Source: Gammaproteobacteria bacterium
GTDB lineage: Bacteria; Pseudomonadota; Gammaproteobacteria; Pseudomonadales; Pseudohongiellaceae
Direction: 5' to 3'
Assembly (NCBI GenBank): GCA_002700775.1
Contig: PAEL01000078.1
Location: 1-34,146 of the forward strand
Length of the DNA stretch: 34,146 nt
The translations under genes and the position numbers were made by a program. A model generated the notes under the pieces. The model was not told where the DNA came from, did not search any database, and saw only the letters and a list, made by a program, of their open reading frames with translations. Each line of letters opens with the position of its first letter. The stretch's first letter is position 1. Below, piece after piece: positions 10,207-22,168 of this stretch.

Positions 10207-11583
10207 ATGATTGGTTCACAATCGCTCAATTCGCTTGCTCAAAATCTTAATCCTACTGTTAAAGAAGCGCTCATCGAATTCTCAAGTATCTCCACTGATA
10301 CTCGATCCTTGAAAAAAGGTGATTGCTATATTGCGTTGATTGGAGATCGTTTTGATGGCAATGATTTCCTAGAGGTAGCAGCAGCATCGGGCGCAGTGGC
10401 CGTTATTTGCAGCAGAGCTGTTGATATTAAAATCCCTTCGCTAGTGGTAGAGAATACTCAACTGACTTTGTCTGCGATTGCTAAGGAAAATCGTGTGAGG
10501 AGCGGGGCCACTTTAATTGCTTTGACTGGTAGCCAAGGAAAAACTTCCGTTAAAGAAATGTTGGGTTTGATTTTAAGCCGAAATGGAAAAACCCTTACAA
10601 CTAAAGCAAATCTCAATAATACGATTGGAGTTCCGTTGACATTAATTGAGCTCACAGGAGAAGAAAAGTTTGCAGTAGTTGAGATGGGAGCAAATGCTAA
10701 AGGAGAAATAGCTAGAAGTGTCGATGTCACAAAACCTAATATTGCTCTAATAACAAATGCTAATTCGGCCCATTTGGATGGTTTTGGATCTTATGAGGGT
10801 ATTGTGCAAGCTAAGGGCGAAATTATAGACGGTCTTGGTCGGGATGGTGTTGCGGTTTTAAATGCAAATCAAAAAAGTTGTGATAAATGGGTTGAGCGAG
10901 CTGGTTCGAAAACTGTCAGATTGTTCAGTTATGGGATGCGTAATAAAAGCGCTGATTACCAATGCTCTCTGGCCAGATTCAACCCGGCGGGGGATATAAG
11001 TTTTGATCTTTTTTGCCCTCAAGGGGAATTATCGATTACTTGGCCGCTCTTGGGTGAGCACAACGTAGAAAATGCTCTTGCTGCGGCTGCATGTGCTCTT
11101 GAGAGCGGTGTCAGTTTAGAGCACGTTAAAGAAGGTCTCATGAGAATGCGGCCAATTCCGGGGCGCTTATATTCAAATAAAGGTATCAACTCGTGCACTG
11201 TTATTGATGATACGTATAACGCTAGCCCAAGCTCCTTTCATGCTGCAATAAATGTGCTCGCTTCTCAAGGTTCCGAGGAGACCGATCGAACTATTTTAGT
11301 TGTTGGTGACATGCTGGAGCTTGGCGGTAAAGCAGAAATGTTTCACAAAAGGTTGGGGGCTGAAGCGAGGTCAGCTGGTATTACAGATTTGTGGGCAATC
11401 GGGGTTTTTGCAGACTCAATTGTTAAATCGTTTGGGGCTGGTGGCGTTTCTTATGATCAAATCGAAGATGTGTCTGCCGAATGCGTGAAGGCGGCGCAAC
11501 CAGGAGTCATATTTTTAGCAAAAGGTTCCAGAGGCTCTAGGATGGAGAGGGTTGTAGATGTTCTGATGGTGACCGATAACTAG
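10207..11583 (+). CDS. murF: UDP-N-acetylmuramoyl-tripeptide--D-alanyl-D-alanine ligase
   Basis: ALTGSQGKTSVKEM, TKANLNNTIGVPLTLIEL, VIDDTYNASPSSFHAAI. Confidence 0.97.
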   Translation: MIGSQSLNSLAQNLNPTVKEALIEFSSISTDTRSLKKGDCYIALIGDRFDGNDFLEVAAASGAVAVICSRAVDIKIPSLVVENTQLTLSAIAKENRVRSGATLIALTGSQGKTSVKEMLGLILSRNGKTLTTKANLNNTIGVPLTLIELTGEEKFAVVEMGANAKGEIARSVDVTKPNIALITNANSAHLDGFGSYEGIVQAKGEIIDGLGRDGVAVLNANQKSCDKWVERAGSKTVRLFSYGMRNKSADYQCSLARFNPAGDISFDLFCPQGELSITWPLLGEHNVENALAAAACALESGVSLEHVKEGLMRMRPIPGRLYSNKGINSCTVIDDTYNASPSSFHAAINVLASQGSEETDRTILVVGDMLELGGKAEMFHKRLGAEARSAGITDLWAIGVFADSIVKSFGAGGVSYDQIEDVSAECVKAAQPGVIFLAKGSRGSRMERVVDVLMVTDN

Positions 11584-11635
11584 GGTAATAACTGCCACTG
11601 ATTTGTAAAGAGTTTAAATCTGATTGAGGTATTCG

Positions 11636-12718
11636 ATGCTAGTCTGGCTATTCAACAGCTTAATGCAATTTAATAATGACTTTGGAGTTGTTCAGTATCT
11701 TTCTGTGAGAGGTATTTTTAGTTCGATAACAGCTCTTGGCGTTTCGCTTGCTATTGGACCAATCCTTATTCGACATTTGGGTCAACGCGATATAGGGCAG
11801 GTTGTCCGCGGTGATGGACCGCAGACTCATTACTCAAAAGCCGGGACTCCGACCATGGGTGGGGCACTGATATTGATAAGCATTACTATAAGTACTCTTT
11901 TGTGGTCAGATTTGAATAATCATTACGTTTGGATTTTGCTTTTGACTACTTTGCTTTTCGGTCTCATCGGATGGGTAGACGATTATCGAAAGGTTTTTGA
12001 AAATAATTCAGCAGGTCTCTCAGCGAGGTGGAAATACTTTTGGCAGTCGCTGGTTGGATTGGCCGCGTCCCTTGTTCTTTACTACAGTGCCTCAGGGCCC
12101 TCGGAAATAAGCTATGCGGTGCCATTTTTTAAAACTATCGCCATAAATATTGGTGTGGTCTATGTTGTCATCAGTTATTTTTTTGTTGTTGGTTTTAGTA
12201 ATGCTGTAAATCTTACTGATGGGCTTGATGGCTTGGCTATATTGCCTTCGGTTTTAGTAGGTGGCGCGTTGGGAGCAATTGCTTATTTAGCGGGCAATGT
12301 TGAGTTTTCCAATTATTTGAATATTCCTTACATAGAGGGTGCTGGGGAGATAGCGGTGTTTTCTGGAGCTTTGGTTGGAGCCGGCTTAGGGTTTTTGTGG
12401 TTTAACACCTATCCGGCTCAAATTTTCATGGGCGATGTAGGGTCGCTGGCACTTGGTGCCTCTCTAGGTATTATGGCGATTATTGCAAGACATGAGATTG
12501 TTTTAGTGATTATGGGTGGAGTGTTTGTGGCCGAGACCTTGTCTGTAATATTGCAGGTCATTTCCTTTAAATTTCGTGGGAAAAGAATTTTCAAAATGGC
12601 TCCGTTGCATCATCATTTTGAGTTATCTGGATGGCCAGAGCCTAGGGTAATTGTTCGATTTTGGATTATCACATTTGTCTTGGTTTTAGTTGGTCTTGCT
12701 ACCTTAAAACTGCGTTGA
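11636..12718 (+). CDS. mraY: Phospho-N-acetylmuramoyl-pentapeptide-transferase MraY
   Basis: [55 protein letters not shown] at 11636 is in frame with the TTG-initiated track ORF. Confidence 0.97.
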   Translation: MLVWLFNSLMQFNNDFGVVQYLSVRGIFSSITALGVSLAIGPILIRHLGQRDIGQVVRGDGPQTHYSKAGTPTMGGALILISITISTLLWSDLNNHYVWILLLTTLLFGLIGWVDDYRKVFENNSAGLSARWKYFWQSLVGLAASLVLYYSASGPSEISYAVPFFKTIAINIGVVYVVISYFFVVGFSNAVNLTDGLDGLAILPSVLVGGALGAIAYLAGNVEFSNYLNIPYIEGAGEIAVFSGALVGAGLGFLWFNTYPAQIFMGDVGSLALGASLGIMAIIARHEIVLVIMGGVFVAETLSVILQVISFKFRGKRIFKMAPLHHHFELSGWPEPRVIVRFWIITFVLVLVGLATLKLR

Positions 12719-12742
12719 GCGGGCTTGTATGAAGGTTTTTTG

Positions 12743-14083
12743 ATGACGAAGAATACAATAATTCTTGGTATGGGACAGACTGGCTACTCTGTTGCTCGTC
12801 ATTTATCAAAAAAAGGGGAGGCATTTAGTGTCGCGGATTCGAGGCAAGCACCTCCTTTGATGGAAAAGTTCCGGGCCAATTTTCCGGATATTCAAATTAG
12901 GCTTGGAAATTTTTCTGCTCAAGAATTAATTGGCGCTGATCGGTTAATTGTGAGTCCGGGATTAAACTTAAAACAAGAAGCAATTGCGGCGGCCTGCGCT
13001 GCAGGTGTTGAGATTACAGGCGACATCGATATTTTTTCAAAAGACGCCGATGCTCCGATAGTGGCGGTGACTGGGTCAAATGGGAAAAGCACCGTCGTTT
13101 CAATGCTTGCAAAGATTCTCCAGGCAGATAACAAGGAATTTGGACTGGGTGGAAATTTAGACGGTGAGCAGTGCAGGCCCGCTCTGGATCTTTTGGGCGA
13201 TGAATCGGTTGAATTTTATATCCTAGAGCTTTCGAGTTTTCAACTGGAGACTACTCAGTCGTTAAACGCCTACATCGCTATGATTCTCAATCTGGCTGAT
13301 GATCATATGGATCGTTACCGAGATCTGGATTCATATCGCTCCGCAAAGAGAAAAATTTTCAACGGTTGTTTGAATGTCGTTGTTGACAGAAATGACAACG
13401 AAAGTAGGTACGCTGAAAAGCTTGGCGTTCCAGTTTTTTATTTTGATTCGATGAAACATTGTAAATCCGGTGTTGGCCTCTGTCGTGATGAAAATGATCA
13501 TTGGATGAAGCTGGGTGACAAAAACGTGATTCGAGTGAAAGATTTGCAAATTAATGGAAAGCATAACCTTAACAATGCGCTTGCTGCAGCTACTTTGGGA
13601 GTAGCATTAGGCTGCAAGTTGAGCTCGATCGCTAATGGTTTGCGCGAATTTGAAGGGCTTGATCATCGCTGTCAATTTATAAGATGTGTAAGGGGGGTTG
13701 ACTTTTACAACGATTCAAAATCGACCAATGTTGGTTCCCTTCTCGCTGGTTTGCGAGGTTTCGTGCAAAGGAAAAAGAAGTTAATTCTGATTGCAGGCGG
13801 CGACGGAAAAAGAGCTGATTTTCGTCAGTTAACCAGTTCGGTTTCTGAAACGTGTGATGAAGTTATTTTAATTGGATCGGCAGCCGAAGAGATTAGTTTT
13901 TGCTTGGATGCAAAAACAAAGCAAACTCGGGCTGGCGATCTTGAGGAGGCGGTTCTGCTTGCATCAAAGGCAGCTGAACCATCTGGCGTAGTGTTGTTTT
14001 CACCCGGCTGTGCAAGCTTCGATATGTTTTCTGATTTTCGGCACCGCGGTGAAACCTATAAAAAATATGTTGATCAACTTTAG
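12743..14083 (+). CDS. murD: UDP-N-acetylmuramoylalanine--D-glutamate ligase
   Basis: ILGMGQTGYSVARHL, VAVTGSNGKSTVVSM, DFYNDSKSTNVGS, LFSPGCASFDMFSDFRHRG. Confidence 0.97.
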   Translation: MTKNTIILGMGQTGYSVARHLSKKGEAFSVADSRQAPPLMEKFRANFPDIQIRLGNFSAQELIGADRLIVSPGLNLKQEAIAAACAAGVEITGDIDIFSKDADAPIVAVTGSNGKSTVVSMLAKILQADNKEFGLGGNLDGEQCRPALDLLGDESVEFYILELSSFQLETTQSLNAYIAMILNLADDHMDRYRDLDSYRSAKRKIFNGCLNVVVDRNDNESRYAEKLGVPVFYFDSMKHCKSGVGLCRDENDHWMKLGDKNVIRVKDLQINGKHNLNNALAAATLGVALGCKLSSIANGLREFEGLDHRCQFIRCVRGVDFYNDSKSTNVGSLLAGLRGFVQRKKKLILIAGGDGKRADFRQLTSSVSETCDEVILIGSAAEEISFCLDAKTKQTRAGDLEEAVLLASKAAEPSGVVLFSPGCASFDMFSDFRHRGETYKKYVDQL

Positions 14084-14120
14084 CTCTCAAGCATGATGAG
14101 GTTCCAGTCAGGAGGTTTTT

Positions 14121-15323
14121 GTGAAAAATTTCGCAGTCAAGATATCCTCGCCCAGGGGTAATCTGGGGCCAAGTCGAATTCGAAACAGTCGGGGTGTGGT
14201 CGCTGAATTAAATATTGTTGCTGTCGCTTCTGTTTTGTTACTTGCGATCGGACTCTTAATGATGACTTCCGCCTCAATAGAAACTGCTAGTAGTAACTAT
14301 AATGAACCGTTCTATTTTTTAGCACGACAGGTTGTGTTTATGGCTGTCGGAATTATAGTGGCAATTTTTGCAATTCTTACTCCAATGTCTTTTTGGAAAG
14401 GTGCATCGCCGAGTTTGCTGATTTTTTCATACATTCTTTTAATTTTAGTTTTTGTCCCCGGCCTGGGTCACGAGGTAAGGGGAAGCGCGCGTTGGATTTC
14501 GCTTGGGTTTTTTAATTTGCAGCCATCAGAGTTGGCAAAACTTTTTATGGTTTTTTACGTTGCGTCTTACTTGGAAAAGAATATAAATGAAATAAAAGAC
14601 AATTGGGGTAAGTTTTTGTGGCCGCTAAGTGTCGCAGGTTTTGCAGCTGCGTTACTCCAACAGGAGCCAGATCATGGTGCTATGGTGATTTTATTAGTCA
14701 CAGTTTTCTGTCTTGTTTTTTTGGCAGGAGCGAAGCTTATTCGCGTGCTAAGTCTGCTTCTCTTATTCGGGGTTGTTGGAGTGCTCGTGGCTAGCACAAA
14801 GCCGCATGTGCTTGCGAGATTTGTTTCATTTATGGATCCATTTGATCAACAGTATGTTTACACGTCAGGTTATCAGCTTGCGCAGTCACTCATTGCGTTT
14901 GGTAGAGGCGAGGTGTTCGGAGTGGGTTTGGGAAATAGTATCCAAAAGCTTTATTTTCTCCCAGATGCGCACACAGATTTTGTGCTGGCTATAATTGCTG
15001 AAGAACTTGGTATGGTTGGCGTCTTAGTTGTTGTCTCTTTGATAGGGGCCTTAGTGTTGAGTGCATTTTTCATCGGGAAGAAAGCCCAGGCGCAGAATAG
15101 ATTATTTGAGGCGTTTGTTAGCTATGGAATTGGATTGCTATTCACCGGTCAGGCTCTGATAAATATTGGTGTAAATATTGGGCTGATGCCCACAAAGGGT
15201 TTGACCTTCCCATTTTTAAGTTACGGTGGTGCAAGCTTGATCGTCAGCTGCTTAATGTCTTCATTATTGATGCGAATTCAATTTGAATTAGGGCATGCTT
15301 TAGTTAACAAAGCCAACCAATAG
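14121..15323 (+). CDS. ftsW: Peptidoglycan glycosyltransferase FtsW (SEDS family)
   Basis: Multi-TM SEDS protein: GSARWISLGFFNLQPSELAKLFMVFYVASYL, DAHTDFVLAIIAEELG, LMPTKGLTFPFLSYGGASLIVSC. GTG start. Confidence 0.96.
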   Translation: MKNFAVKISSPRGNLGPSRIRNSRGVVAELNIVAVASVLLLAIGLLMMTSASIETASSNYNEPFYFLARQVVFMAVGIIVAIFAILTPMSFWKGASPSLLIFSYILLILVFVPGLGHEVRGSARWISLGFFNLQPSELAKLFMVFYVASYLEKNINEIKDNWGKFLWPLSVAGFAAALLQQEPDHGAMVILLVTVFCLVFLAGAKLIRVLSLLLLFGVVGVLVASTKPHVLARFVSFMDPFDQQYVYTSGYQLAQSLIAFGRGEVFGVGLGNSIQKLYFLPDAHTDFVLAIIAEELGMVGVLVVVSLIGALVLSAFFIGKKAQAQNRLFEAFVSYGIGLLFTGQALINIGVNIGLMPTKGLTFPFLSYGGASLIVSCLMSSLLMRIQFELGHALVNKANQ

Positions 15324-15332
15324 GTTCTGATC

Positions 15333-16436
15333 ATGGTGAAAAAGCGCAGGGTTCTAATAATGGCTGCTGGCACTGGAGGTCATGTTTTTCCAGCTTTGGC
15401 AATTGCAGAGCAATTAGCGTTGAAAGGAGCTGAAATTCACTGGATGGTTACTCGGAGAGGAATGGAAGCTGATTTGTTGGCTAACTCGGGCTATGTTCTG
15501 CATAAAGTTACAGTAGAGGGTCTTAGAGGTAAGGGAATCTTTAAAATCATGAGTGCGCCACTTATGTTATGCAAGGCTGTTTATGAATCGCTTAAAATAT
15601 TTTGGGTAGTTAAACCAGATTGTGTTTTAGGAATGGGTGGGTTTGTTTCTGGACCTGGTGGGATGGTCTCAGTGTTTTTGAGAAAACCACTTGTGTTACA
15701 TGAACAAAATGCTGTTGCCGGATTTACCAATAAAATTCTTGCAAAGTATGCATATATGGTTTTTGAATCTTTTCCCGGGACGTTTAATGATTCGAAAGTT
15801 AATCTGCAGACGGTTGGAAATCCATTGCGAAGGTCGATAATCGACCTGGCAATTAAAGATGTAGGGTTAAGGCAATGGGATCATTCTATACGTCTTCTGG
15901 TGTTAGGGGGCAGTCAGGGTGCTCGGGCTATAAACGATGTCCTTCCCACTTTATGCTCTCAATTTAACGGACAAACAAATCTTTTAGTGCGACATCAAAC
16001 TGGTCAGGTTGATTTTAACGAGACATGCGCGGCTTACTCTAGCGCCGGTGTGGATTTGGACAATGGTCACGTTTTGTGCACACCATTTATTAAGGATATT
16101 GCTGAAGCGTATGCTTGGGCTGATGTGGTTTTATGTAGGTCCGGCGCCAGCACTTGTTCCGAAATAGCTGCGTTAGGCCTGCCTGCTATTTTTGTTCCTT
16201 ATCCATTTCATGCAGATAGGCAGCAATTTCATAATGCTCAATTCCTTGTAGAAAAAAGAGCTGCAATCTTGGTGCCTCAGCAAGAATTAACGGCGAATAG
16301 GATTGAAGAATTGCTACGATCTTTCGAAGTTGATCATAGTAAATTAAATAAAATGCATTCTCAAAAAATTGAAACTAACTTCTTGGCAGCTGATCAAATA
16401 ATCGCTGAATATTGCCTGGAGAGAGCGAATGCTTGA
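15333..16436 (+). CDS. murG: UDP-N-acetylglucosamine--N-acetylmuramyl-(pentapeptide) pyrophosphoryl-undecaprenol GlcNAc transferase
   Basis: [58 protein letters not shown]. Confidence 0.97.
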   Translation: MVKKRRVLIMAAGTGGHVFPALAIAEQLALKGAEIHWMVTRRGMEADLLANSGYVLHKVTVEGLRGKGIFKIMSAPLMLCKAVYESLKIFWVVKPDCVLGMGGFVSGPGGMVSVFLRKPLVLHEQNAVAGFTNKILAKYAYMVFESFPGTFNDSKVNLQTVGNPLRRSIIDLAIKDVGLRQWDHSIRLLVLGGSQGARAINDVLPTLCSQFNGQTNLLVRHQTGQVDFNETCAAYSSAGVDLDNGHVLCTPFIKDIAEAYAWADVVLCRSGASTCSEIAALGLPAIFVPYPFHADRQQFHNAQFLVEKRAAILVPQQELTANRIEELLRSFEVDHSKLNKMHSQKIETNFLAADQIIAEYCLERANA

Positions 16437-17856
16437 GCAAAGAATAGAAAGCTTTGTCCCAGAAATGCGACGTATTAAAACGATTCATTTTATCGGAATA
16501 GGGGGGGCAGGGATGAGCGGCATTGCTGAAGTGTTGCTCAATCAAGGATATAAAATCACAGGGTCCGATGTGCTTTCTTCGGCTAATACGGACCGACTAC
16601 AGAAGATGGGAGCTAAAATTTACATTGGGCATCAAGCGAAAAATATTGAGAAATCAGACGTTGTTGTCTATTCAAGCGCGATCGAGGCCGATAATCCTGA
16701 AATGGTTGCAGCAAATAGCACGGTTAAGCCATTGATTCCGAGGGCGGAAATGCTTTCAGAGTTGATGCGTTATAGGCATTCTATAGCAATCGCAGGAACA
16801 CATGGAAAAACTACAACTACGAGCTTGCTAGCCTCTGTTTTGGCTGCTGGCGGAGCAGATCCAACTTTCGTAATTGGCGGTTTATTGAACAGTGCGGGGG
16901 CCAATGCGGGTCTCGGGACGAGTAATTATTTAGTTGCTGAGGCTGATGAGAGCGATGCATCGTTTATGCATCTTCAGCCAATTGTTGCAGTTGTTACCAA
17001 TATTGAAAATGACCATATGGGCACTTATGGTGGAGATATAAGCAGATTAAAGGAAGCATTCTTAAGCTTTCTTCATAATTTGCCTTTTTACGGGCTTGCA
17101 GTTTTGTGTATCGATGACCCGGCTATTCGTGAGCTTTTGCCGAAGATCTCTAGACCAAAGCTTACTTATGGAGTCTCTGAAGATGCCGATTTTAGGGTTC
17201 AAAACGTCAGTCAAAAAGGCATCGTCACTCGATTCGACATCTTTCGCAAGGAGCTGGGCACGGTCCTCGAATTGACCTTGAATATGCCTGGGGCGCATAA
17301 CGCTCTTAATGCAGCTGCAGCGGTTGCAGTTGCTTGTGATGAGGGTCTTCCTGAATTGGCGATTATTCAAGGTCTCGATCGTTTCTCTGGAGTTGGAAGA
17401 CGCTTTGAAATCCATGGCAAATTTCCGATTGAGGGTGGCGAAGTTACTTTAATAGACGATTACGGCCATCATCCAACAGAGGTAGCCGCAACTATAAAGG
17501 CTTTTCGAACTGGTTGGCCTGGGAAGAGATTGATAATGATTTATCAACCGCATCGTTATAGCCGGACAAAAGATTTGTTTGAAGATTTTGTGCGGGTATT
17601 GAGTGAGGTTGATGTGCTTCTGCTAATGGAAGTCTACGCAGCTGGCGAGAAACCGGTCGCGGGAGCTGATTCACGGAGTCTTTGCCATAGTATAAGGGTG
17701 CGGGGTCGGATTGATCCTATTTTTATTCAGAGTGAGGAAGGGTTGTATGACGTGATGACTCCAATTCTCAAAACCGAGGATTTTGTTTTAACTCAAGGAG
17801 CGGGCAGTGTCGGCGGTCTCGCAAAGAGGCTTGCAGCTAATGGATTTCGACGCTAA
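16429..17856 (+). CDS. murC: UDP-N-acetylmuramate--L-alanine ligase
   Basis: [55 protein letters not shown]; overlaps the murG stop by 8 bp. Confidence 0.97.
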   Translation: MLEQRIESFVPEMRRIKTIHFIGIGGAGMSGIAEVLLNQGYKITGSDVLSSANTDRLQKMGAKIYIGHQAKNIEKSDVVVYSSAIEADNPEMVAANSTVKPLIPRAEMLSELMRYRHSIAIAGTHGKTTTTSLLASVLAAGGADPTFVIGGLLNSAGANAGLGTSNYLVAEADESDASFMHLQPIVAVVTNIENDHMGTYGGDISRLKEAFLSFLHNLPFYGLAVLCIDDPAIRELLPKISRPKLTYGVSEDADFRVQNVSQKGIVTRFDIFRKELGTVLELTLNMPGAHNALNAAAAVAVACDEGLPELAIIQGLDRFSGVGRRFEIHGKFPIEGGEVTLIDDYGHHPTEVAATIKAFRTGWPGKRLIMIYQPHRYSRTKDLFEDFVRVLSEVDVLLLMEVYAAGEKPVAGADSRSLCHSIRVRGRIDPIFIQSEEGLYDVMTPILKTEDFVLTQGAGSVGGLAKRLAANGFRR

Positions 17857-17904
17857 CAATTTATAAAAAGTAAATCTCTTATTTTGAGGTAAAGAAAGTT
17901 AACA

Positions 17905-18855
17905 ATGAGAACGATAAATAAGGAAAAGATTCTTAACTCTCTAGGCGAAGTTGTCGTTCTGCTGGGCGGGCAGTCGGATGAAAGAGAGGTCTCTCTGAAA
18001 AGCGGAGCCGCTGTTTTCGATAGCTTGAACCGCCTTGGAGTCTCTGTATCGATGATTGATGTCGGCCCAACTATTGTTAACGATTTGGTTACTTCGAACC
18101 CTGACATGGTTGTCAATATGCTGCACGGTGAGGGTGGTGAGGATGGCAGTATTCAGGGGCTTTTGGAACAATTAGATCTTCCGTACACCGGAAGCGGGGT
18201 AACAGCTTCTGCGTTGGCTATGGATAAGGCGATATCTAAGCGAGTTTGGAGGGATGTAGGGCTTAAAACGCCGGATTTTGTAATTCTAAAAGAGGAAAGT
18301 GATTGGGAGGACATAATATCGTATTTGGGCGCGATTATAGTTAAGCCCACGCGAGATGGGTCAAGTTTAGGTCTCATGCCTGCAGCGACAGCGGAGGAAT
18401 TAGAGCAAATCTTTAATGATAAGAGATTAGGCAAAAAAGAAATAATGGCGGAATCTCGGATAAGAGGAACAGAATATACCGTCCCAATATTAGGCAGCGA
18501 AATTTTTCCAATTATAGAATTTCTTGAGAAAGACTGTATTTTTGATTTTCAACGAAAGTATGGTGCTCAAGAAATCCCGATCCGTTGTCCCGCTAAGTTA
18601 TCTAGTGACGCTGAATTTGAACTGACCGAAATGGTTCGCTGTGCTTATGACAGTCTAGGATGCAGAGGCTTGGCACGCGTAGATGTTATTCGCGACACAT
18701 CCGGAGTATTTTATCTGCTCGAGGTGAATACTATTCCAGGAATGACAACTAAAAGCTTTGTTCCAAAATCAGCTCAAGCTATCGACGTAGGTTTCGATGA
18801 TCTCATGCTTCTTATCTTGTCAGATTGCATGGAGTTTTATAATGAGAGCATTTAA
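17905..18855 (+). CDS. ddlB: D-alanine--D-alanine ligase
   Basis: VVLLGGQSDEREVSLKSG, LHGEGGEDGSIQGLLE, LLEVNTIPGMTTKSFVPKSA. Confidence 0.96.
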   Translation: MRTINKEKILNSLGEVVVLLGGQSDEREVSLKSGAAVFDSLNRLGVSVSMIDVGPTIVNDLVTSNPDMVVNMLHGEGGEDGSIQGLLEQLDLPYTGSGVTASALAMDKAISKRVWRDVGLKTPDFVILKEESDWEDIISYLGAIIVKPTRDGSSLGLMPAATAEELEQIFNDKRLGKKEIMAESRIRGTEYTVPILGSEIFPIIEFLEKDCIFDFQRKYGAQEIPIRCPAKLSSDAEFELTEMVRCAYDSLGCRGLARVDVIRDTSGVFYLLEVNTIPGMTTKSFVPKSAQAIDVGFDDLMLLILSDCMEFYNESI

Positions 18856-19672
18856 AGATCAGAGAATTACTCCGGGCATTGAAAAAAAAGCGTTCAGATC
18901 GAAATTATTTTTTCATCGTCAGCCTTTACGTAAAAAAGTATGGTTAAGACCCTTTTTCATAGTTGCCGGTGTCGTAATTTTTGTTATCAGCTTTGAATTT
19001 TATTATAAAGATTTGTCACGAAGAATTAGTCGTTCGATATCTCGAGTTGAGATCGGGACTAAATTGGTTCACGTGAGTGAACTTGATGTCAAGGTGAGCT
19101 TGCGAGGTCTTTTAGGACAAGGTTTTTTTAGTTTGGATGTTGAAAAGGTAAAGAGTCAGTTGGAGGGAAATCCCTGGATTTCTGCGGCTGTAGTAACGCG
19201 AGTTTGGCCCGATACCCTCTATATAGAGCTGGAAGAAGAGCTGCCAATAGCCCGCTGGGGCTCTCAGCGACTTGTTAATCAATACGGAGAGCTTTTTTCG
19301 CCCAAAAATGTTGAAAAGTTCACAAACTTGCCCTCTCTCGCTGGCAGAGATGGTGAAGAGAGAGTCGTAATGCGTCAGTATCGTTCTTTAAGTCAGGTGT
19401 TAGCAAGTGTTGAATTAAAACTGACAGGCTTGAGGCTTGATCCAAGAGGAGGGTGGACCTTGGCTTTAAGTGGTGGACCAACCATCTTCGCAGGACGCAA
19501 TGAGGTTTTACAAAAAGTACAGCGATTTGCGGATTTTTATGCGCATCAACGTGGTCTTGGGATAGCTGAATTAGAAACTATAGATCTTCGCTACAGCAAT
19601 GGATTGGCGATTCAAAAACGATCATTGCCGAAAGGTTCGTTAAATGCAAATGGCGTGGCAGCAATAAATTAG
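18842..19672 (+). CDS. ftsQ: Cell division protein FtsQ
   Basis: Single TM followed by POTRA/FtsQ pattern (WISAAVVTRVWPDTLYIELEEELPIARWGSQRLVNQYGELF), between ddlB and ftsA. ATG 18842 overlaps the ddlB 3' end. Confidence 0.93.
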   Translation: MRAFKDQRITPGIEKKAFRSKLFFHRQPLRKKVWLRPFFIVAGVVIFVISFEFYYKDLSRRISRSISRVEIGTKLVHVSELDVKVSLRGLLGQGFFSLDVEKVKSQLEGNPWISAAVVTRVWPDTLYIELEEELPIARWGSQRLVNQYGELFSPKNVEKFTNLPSLAGRDGEERVVMRQYRSLSQVLASVELKLTGLRLDPRGGWTLALSGGPTIFAGRNEVLQKVQRFADFYAHQRGLGIAELETIDLRYSNGLAIQKRSLPKGSLNANGVAAIN

Positions 19673-19704
19673 CAAATTTGACTAAATAGTTAAGGAAGAG
19701 GGGA

Positions 19705-20937
19705 ATGGGAAAGACAGAGGACGGAAACATGATTGTCGGTTTGGACATAGGGACGTCTAAAGTCGTAGCGATTGTTGGTGAAATTAATGAGGATGGAAGT
19801 CTCAGTATTGTTGGCATTGGTAGTCACAAATCGCGAGGTTTAAAAAAGGGTACTGTCGTAAACATTGAGTCTACTGTTGAGTCAATTCAGAGGGCGGTCG
19901 AAGAAGCGGAGTTAATGGCAGGTTGCCAAATTAATTCAGTTTTTGCGGGAATAGCAGGAAGTCACATTCGAAGCATGAATTCCCATGGGATCGTTGCAAT
20001 TCGTGATCGAGAAGTGGTTGCGGCTGATGTTGAGCGGGTTATTGATGCGGCTCAAGCAGTTGCAATACCGGCCGACCAAAGGGTGCTTCATATCCTCGCA
20101 CAAGAATATTTGATCGATTCTCAAGAGGGAATTAAAGACCCTTTGGGAATGTCTGGTGTTCGATTGGAAGCTAAAGTTCATCTCATCACTTGTGCCAAGA
20201 ATGCTGTTCAAAATATTGAGAAATGTATAAAACGTTGCGGTTTAGAGACCGATGAGATAATTCTCGAACAGTTGGCTTCGGCTTATGCCGTTTTGACGGA
20301 GGATGAGAAAGAATTGGGTGTATGTTTGGTCGATATAGGAGGAGGTACTACCGATATTGCGATTTTTACTGAGGGAGCGATTCGCCATACCGGAGTCATT
20401 CCTATCGCGGGTGACCAAGTTACCAATGACATCGCTATGGCGCTTAGAACTCCGACAGAAGATGCGGAGGACATTAAAATGAAATATGCATGTGCACTAA
20501 CTCAATTGGCCAGTCCGACAGATCATATAAGGGTTCCTAGTGTTGGCGAACGCAGACCAAGAGAGCTGTCACGTCAGGCTCTAGCTGAAGTTGTTGAGCC
20601 AAGATATGCTGAATTATTTGGCCTTGTAAAAGCTGAATTACAACGCAGTGGCTTTGAGGAGCTGCTCGCAGCAGGGGTTGTCTTAACGGGTGGCACAAGC
20701 AAAATGGAGGGTGTAGTCGACTTAGCTGAGGAAATATTTCATGCGCCGGTTCGCGTCGGTTCTCCTAACAATGTTTGCGGATTGGACGATATAGTTCGAA
20801 ACCCTATCTATTCTACGGGGGTGGGATTATTGCTATACGGTTTGAAGCAATACCAAGAACAAGGCGGAGTAAAGGGTGGTGAACACAAGATCCACTTGGT
20901 GAGTCGCGTAAAAAATTGGTTCAGAGGTGGTGTTTGA
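19705..20937 (+). CDS. ftsA: Cell division protein FtsA
   Basis: VGLDIGTSKVVAIVGE, VCLVDIGGGTTDIAIF, VVLTGGTSKMEGVVDLAEEIF, C-terminal amphipathic tail (VKNWFRGGV). Confidence 0.97.
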   Translation: MGKTEDGNMIVGLDIGTSKVVAIVGEINEDGSLSIVGIGSHKSRGLKKGTVVNIESTVESIQRAVEEAELMAGCQINSVFAGIAGSHIRSMNSHGIVAIRDREVVAADVERVIDAAQAVAIPADQRVLHILAQEYLIDSQEGIKDPLGMSGVRLEAKVHLITCAKNAVQNIEKCIKRCGLETDEIILEQLASAYAVLTEDEKELGVCLVDIGGGTTDIAIFTEGAIRHTGVIPIAGDQVTNDIAMALRTPTEDAEDIKMKYACALTQLASPTDHIRVPSVGERRPRELSRQALAEVVEPRYAELFGLVKAELQRSGFEELLAAGVVLTGGTSKMEGVVDLAEEIFHAPVRVGSPNNVCGLDDIVRNPIYSTGVGLLLYGLKQYQEQGGVKGGEHKIHLVSRVKNWFRGGV

Positions 20938-21028
20938 TTTATAAGTTTTTGCTTTCAAGTTTCTCATTGGAGCGAGACTGTATTTTTAAAAATTAGGCAA
21001 ACAGTGAATTTTGCTTTTGGAGGACAAT

Positions 21029-22168
21029 ATGTTTGAGTTAATCGAGAATGTGACACAATCAGCGGTGATCAAAGTTATCGGTGTTGGTGGCGGTGGAGGG
21101 AATGCCGTTCGTCACATGATTAGCAATGAGGTAGAGGGTGTTGAATTCATCTGTGCAAACACTGATGCCCAAGCACTCAATGATATTGATGCTAAGAAAA
21201 TATTGCAGCTTGGATCTACGGTGACAAAAGGCCTTGGCGCTGGTGCAAATCCTGAAATTGGTCGCCAGGCAGCCTTAGAAGATCGAAATGAAATCGCAGA
21301 TGTGCTCTCTGGCGCTGATATGGTTTTCATCACTGCTGGAATGGGTGGAGGCACTGGAACAGGAGCTGCACCAATTGTTGCAGAGGTTGCCAAGGAAATG
21401 GGCATTCTTGCAGTAGCTGTTGTCACTCGCCCTTTCCCATTTGAGGGGAAGAAACGCTCAAAAATTGCTTCTGAGGGTATTGAATCTCTGGCACAGACCG
21501 TCGATTCGCTCATAACTATTCCTAATGAAAAGCTTATGGACGTTCTTGGTCCAGATGCCTCTCTACTTGATGCTTTTAAGGCAGCTAACGACGTTTTATT
21601 GGGAGCGGTCAAAGGAATTGCAGACTTGATTATGAATCCTGGTAATATCAACGTTGATTTTGCCGACGTAAAAACCGTTATGTCGGAAATGGGAATGGCT
21701 ATGATGGGAACTGGCGCTAGCGTCGGCGAATGCAGAGCAAGAGATGCTGCTGAAACTGCTATTAGAAGCCCTTTACTTGAAGATGTGAATTTGGAGGGTG
21801 CAAGAGGTATTTTGGTAAATATCACTGCAGGTGAAAATTTATCTCTCGGAGAGTTCGCTGAAGTTGGAGAAATAATCGAGGATTTTGCATCAGACGATGC
21901 AACGGTCGTCATCGGAACAGCTATTGAGCACGGTTTGAAAGATGAGATGCGGGTTACTGTTGTGGCAACTGGGTTGGGAAGCGCGCATGCGCGACCGACA
22001 AAGGTTGTTGATAACACGCAAAGTACAGAAGCTTTTCGAAAAGGGGTATCTGCAGAGCGCCGTGAGTCTGCTGTTATTGATCGTGCTAGAGCTTCAAATG
22101 TGGTAGGTGGAGACTCTGAGATGGATTATTTAGATATTCCGGCATTTTTGAGGCGTCAAGCAGATTAG
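21029..22168 (+). CDS. ftsZ: Cell division protein FtsZ
   Basis: [39 protein letters not shown]-terminal conserved peptide [17 protein letters not shown] 21029 has GGAGG upstream; the track ORF starts at an upstream TTG. Confidence 0.98.
   Translation: MFELIENVTQSAVIKVIGVGGGGGNAVRHMISNEVEGVEFICANTDAQALNDIDAKKILQLGSTVTKGLGAGANPEIGRQAALEDRNEIADVLSGADMVFITAGMGGGTGTGAAPIVAEVAKEMGILAVAVVTRPFPFEGKKRSKIASEGIESLAQTVDSLITIPNEKLMDVLGPDASLLDAFKAANDVLLGAVKGIADLIMNPGNINVDFADVKTVMSEMGMAMMGTGASVGECRARDAAETAIRSPLLEDVNLEGARGILVNITAGENLSLGEFAEVGEIIEDFASDDATVVIGTAIEHGLKDEMRVTVVATGLGSAHARPTKVVDNTQSTEAFRKGVSAERRESAVIDRARASNVVGGDSEMDYLDIPAFLRRQAD

Noticed and set aside
17857-17904. Absence of murB between murC and ddlB
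   Set aside because: murB is often located elsewhere in gammaproteobacteria (as in E. coli), so this is not remarkable.
21112-22017. Long 301-aa antisense ORF opposite ftsZ
   Set aside because: Ser/Pro/Ala-rich low-complexity translation typical of the antisense frame of a strongly conserved gene; no recognisable domain.
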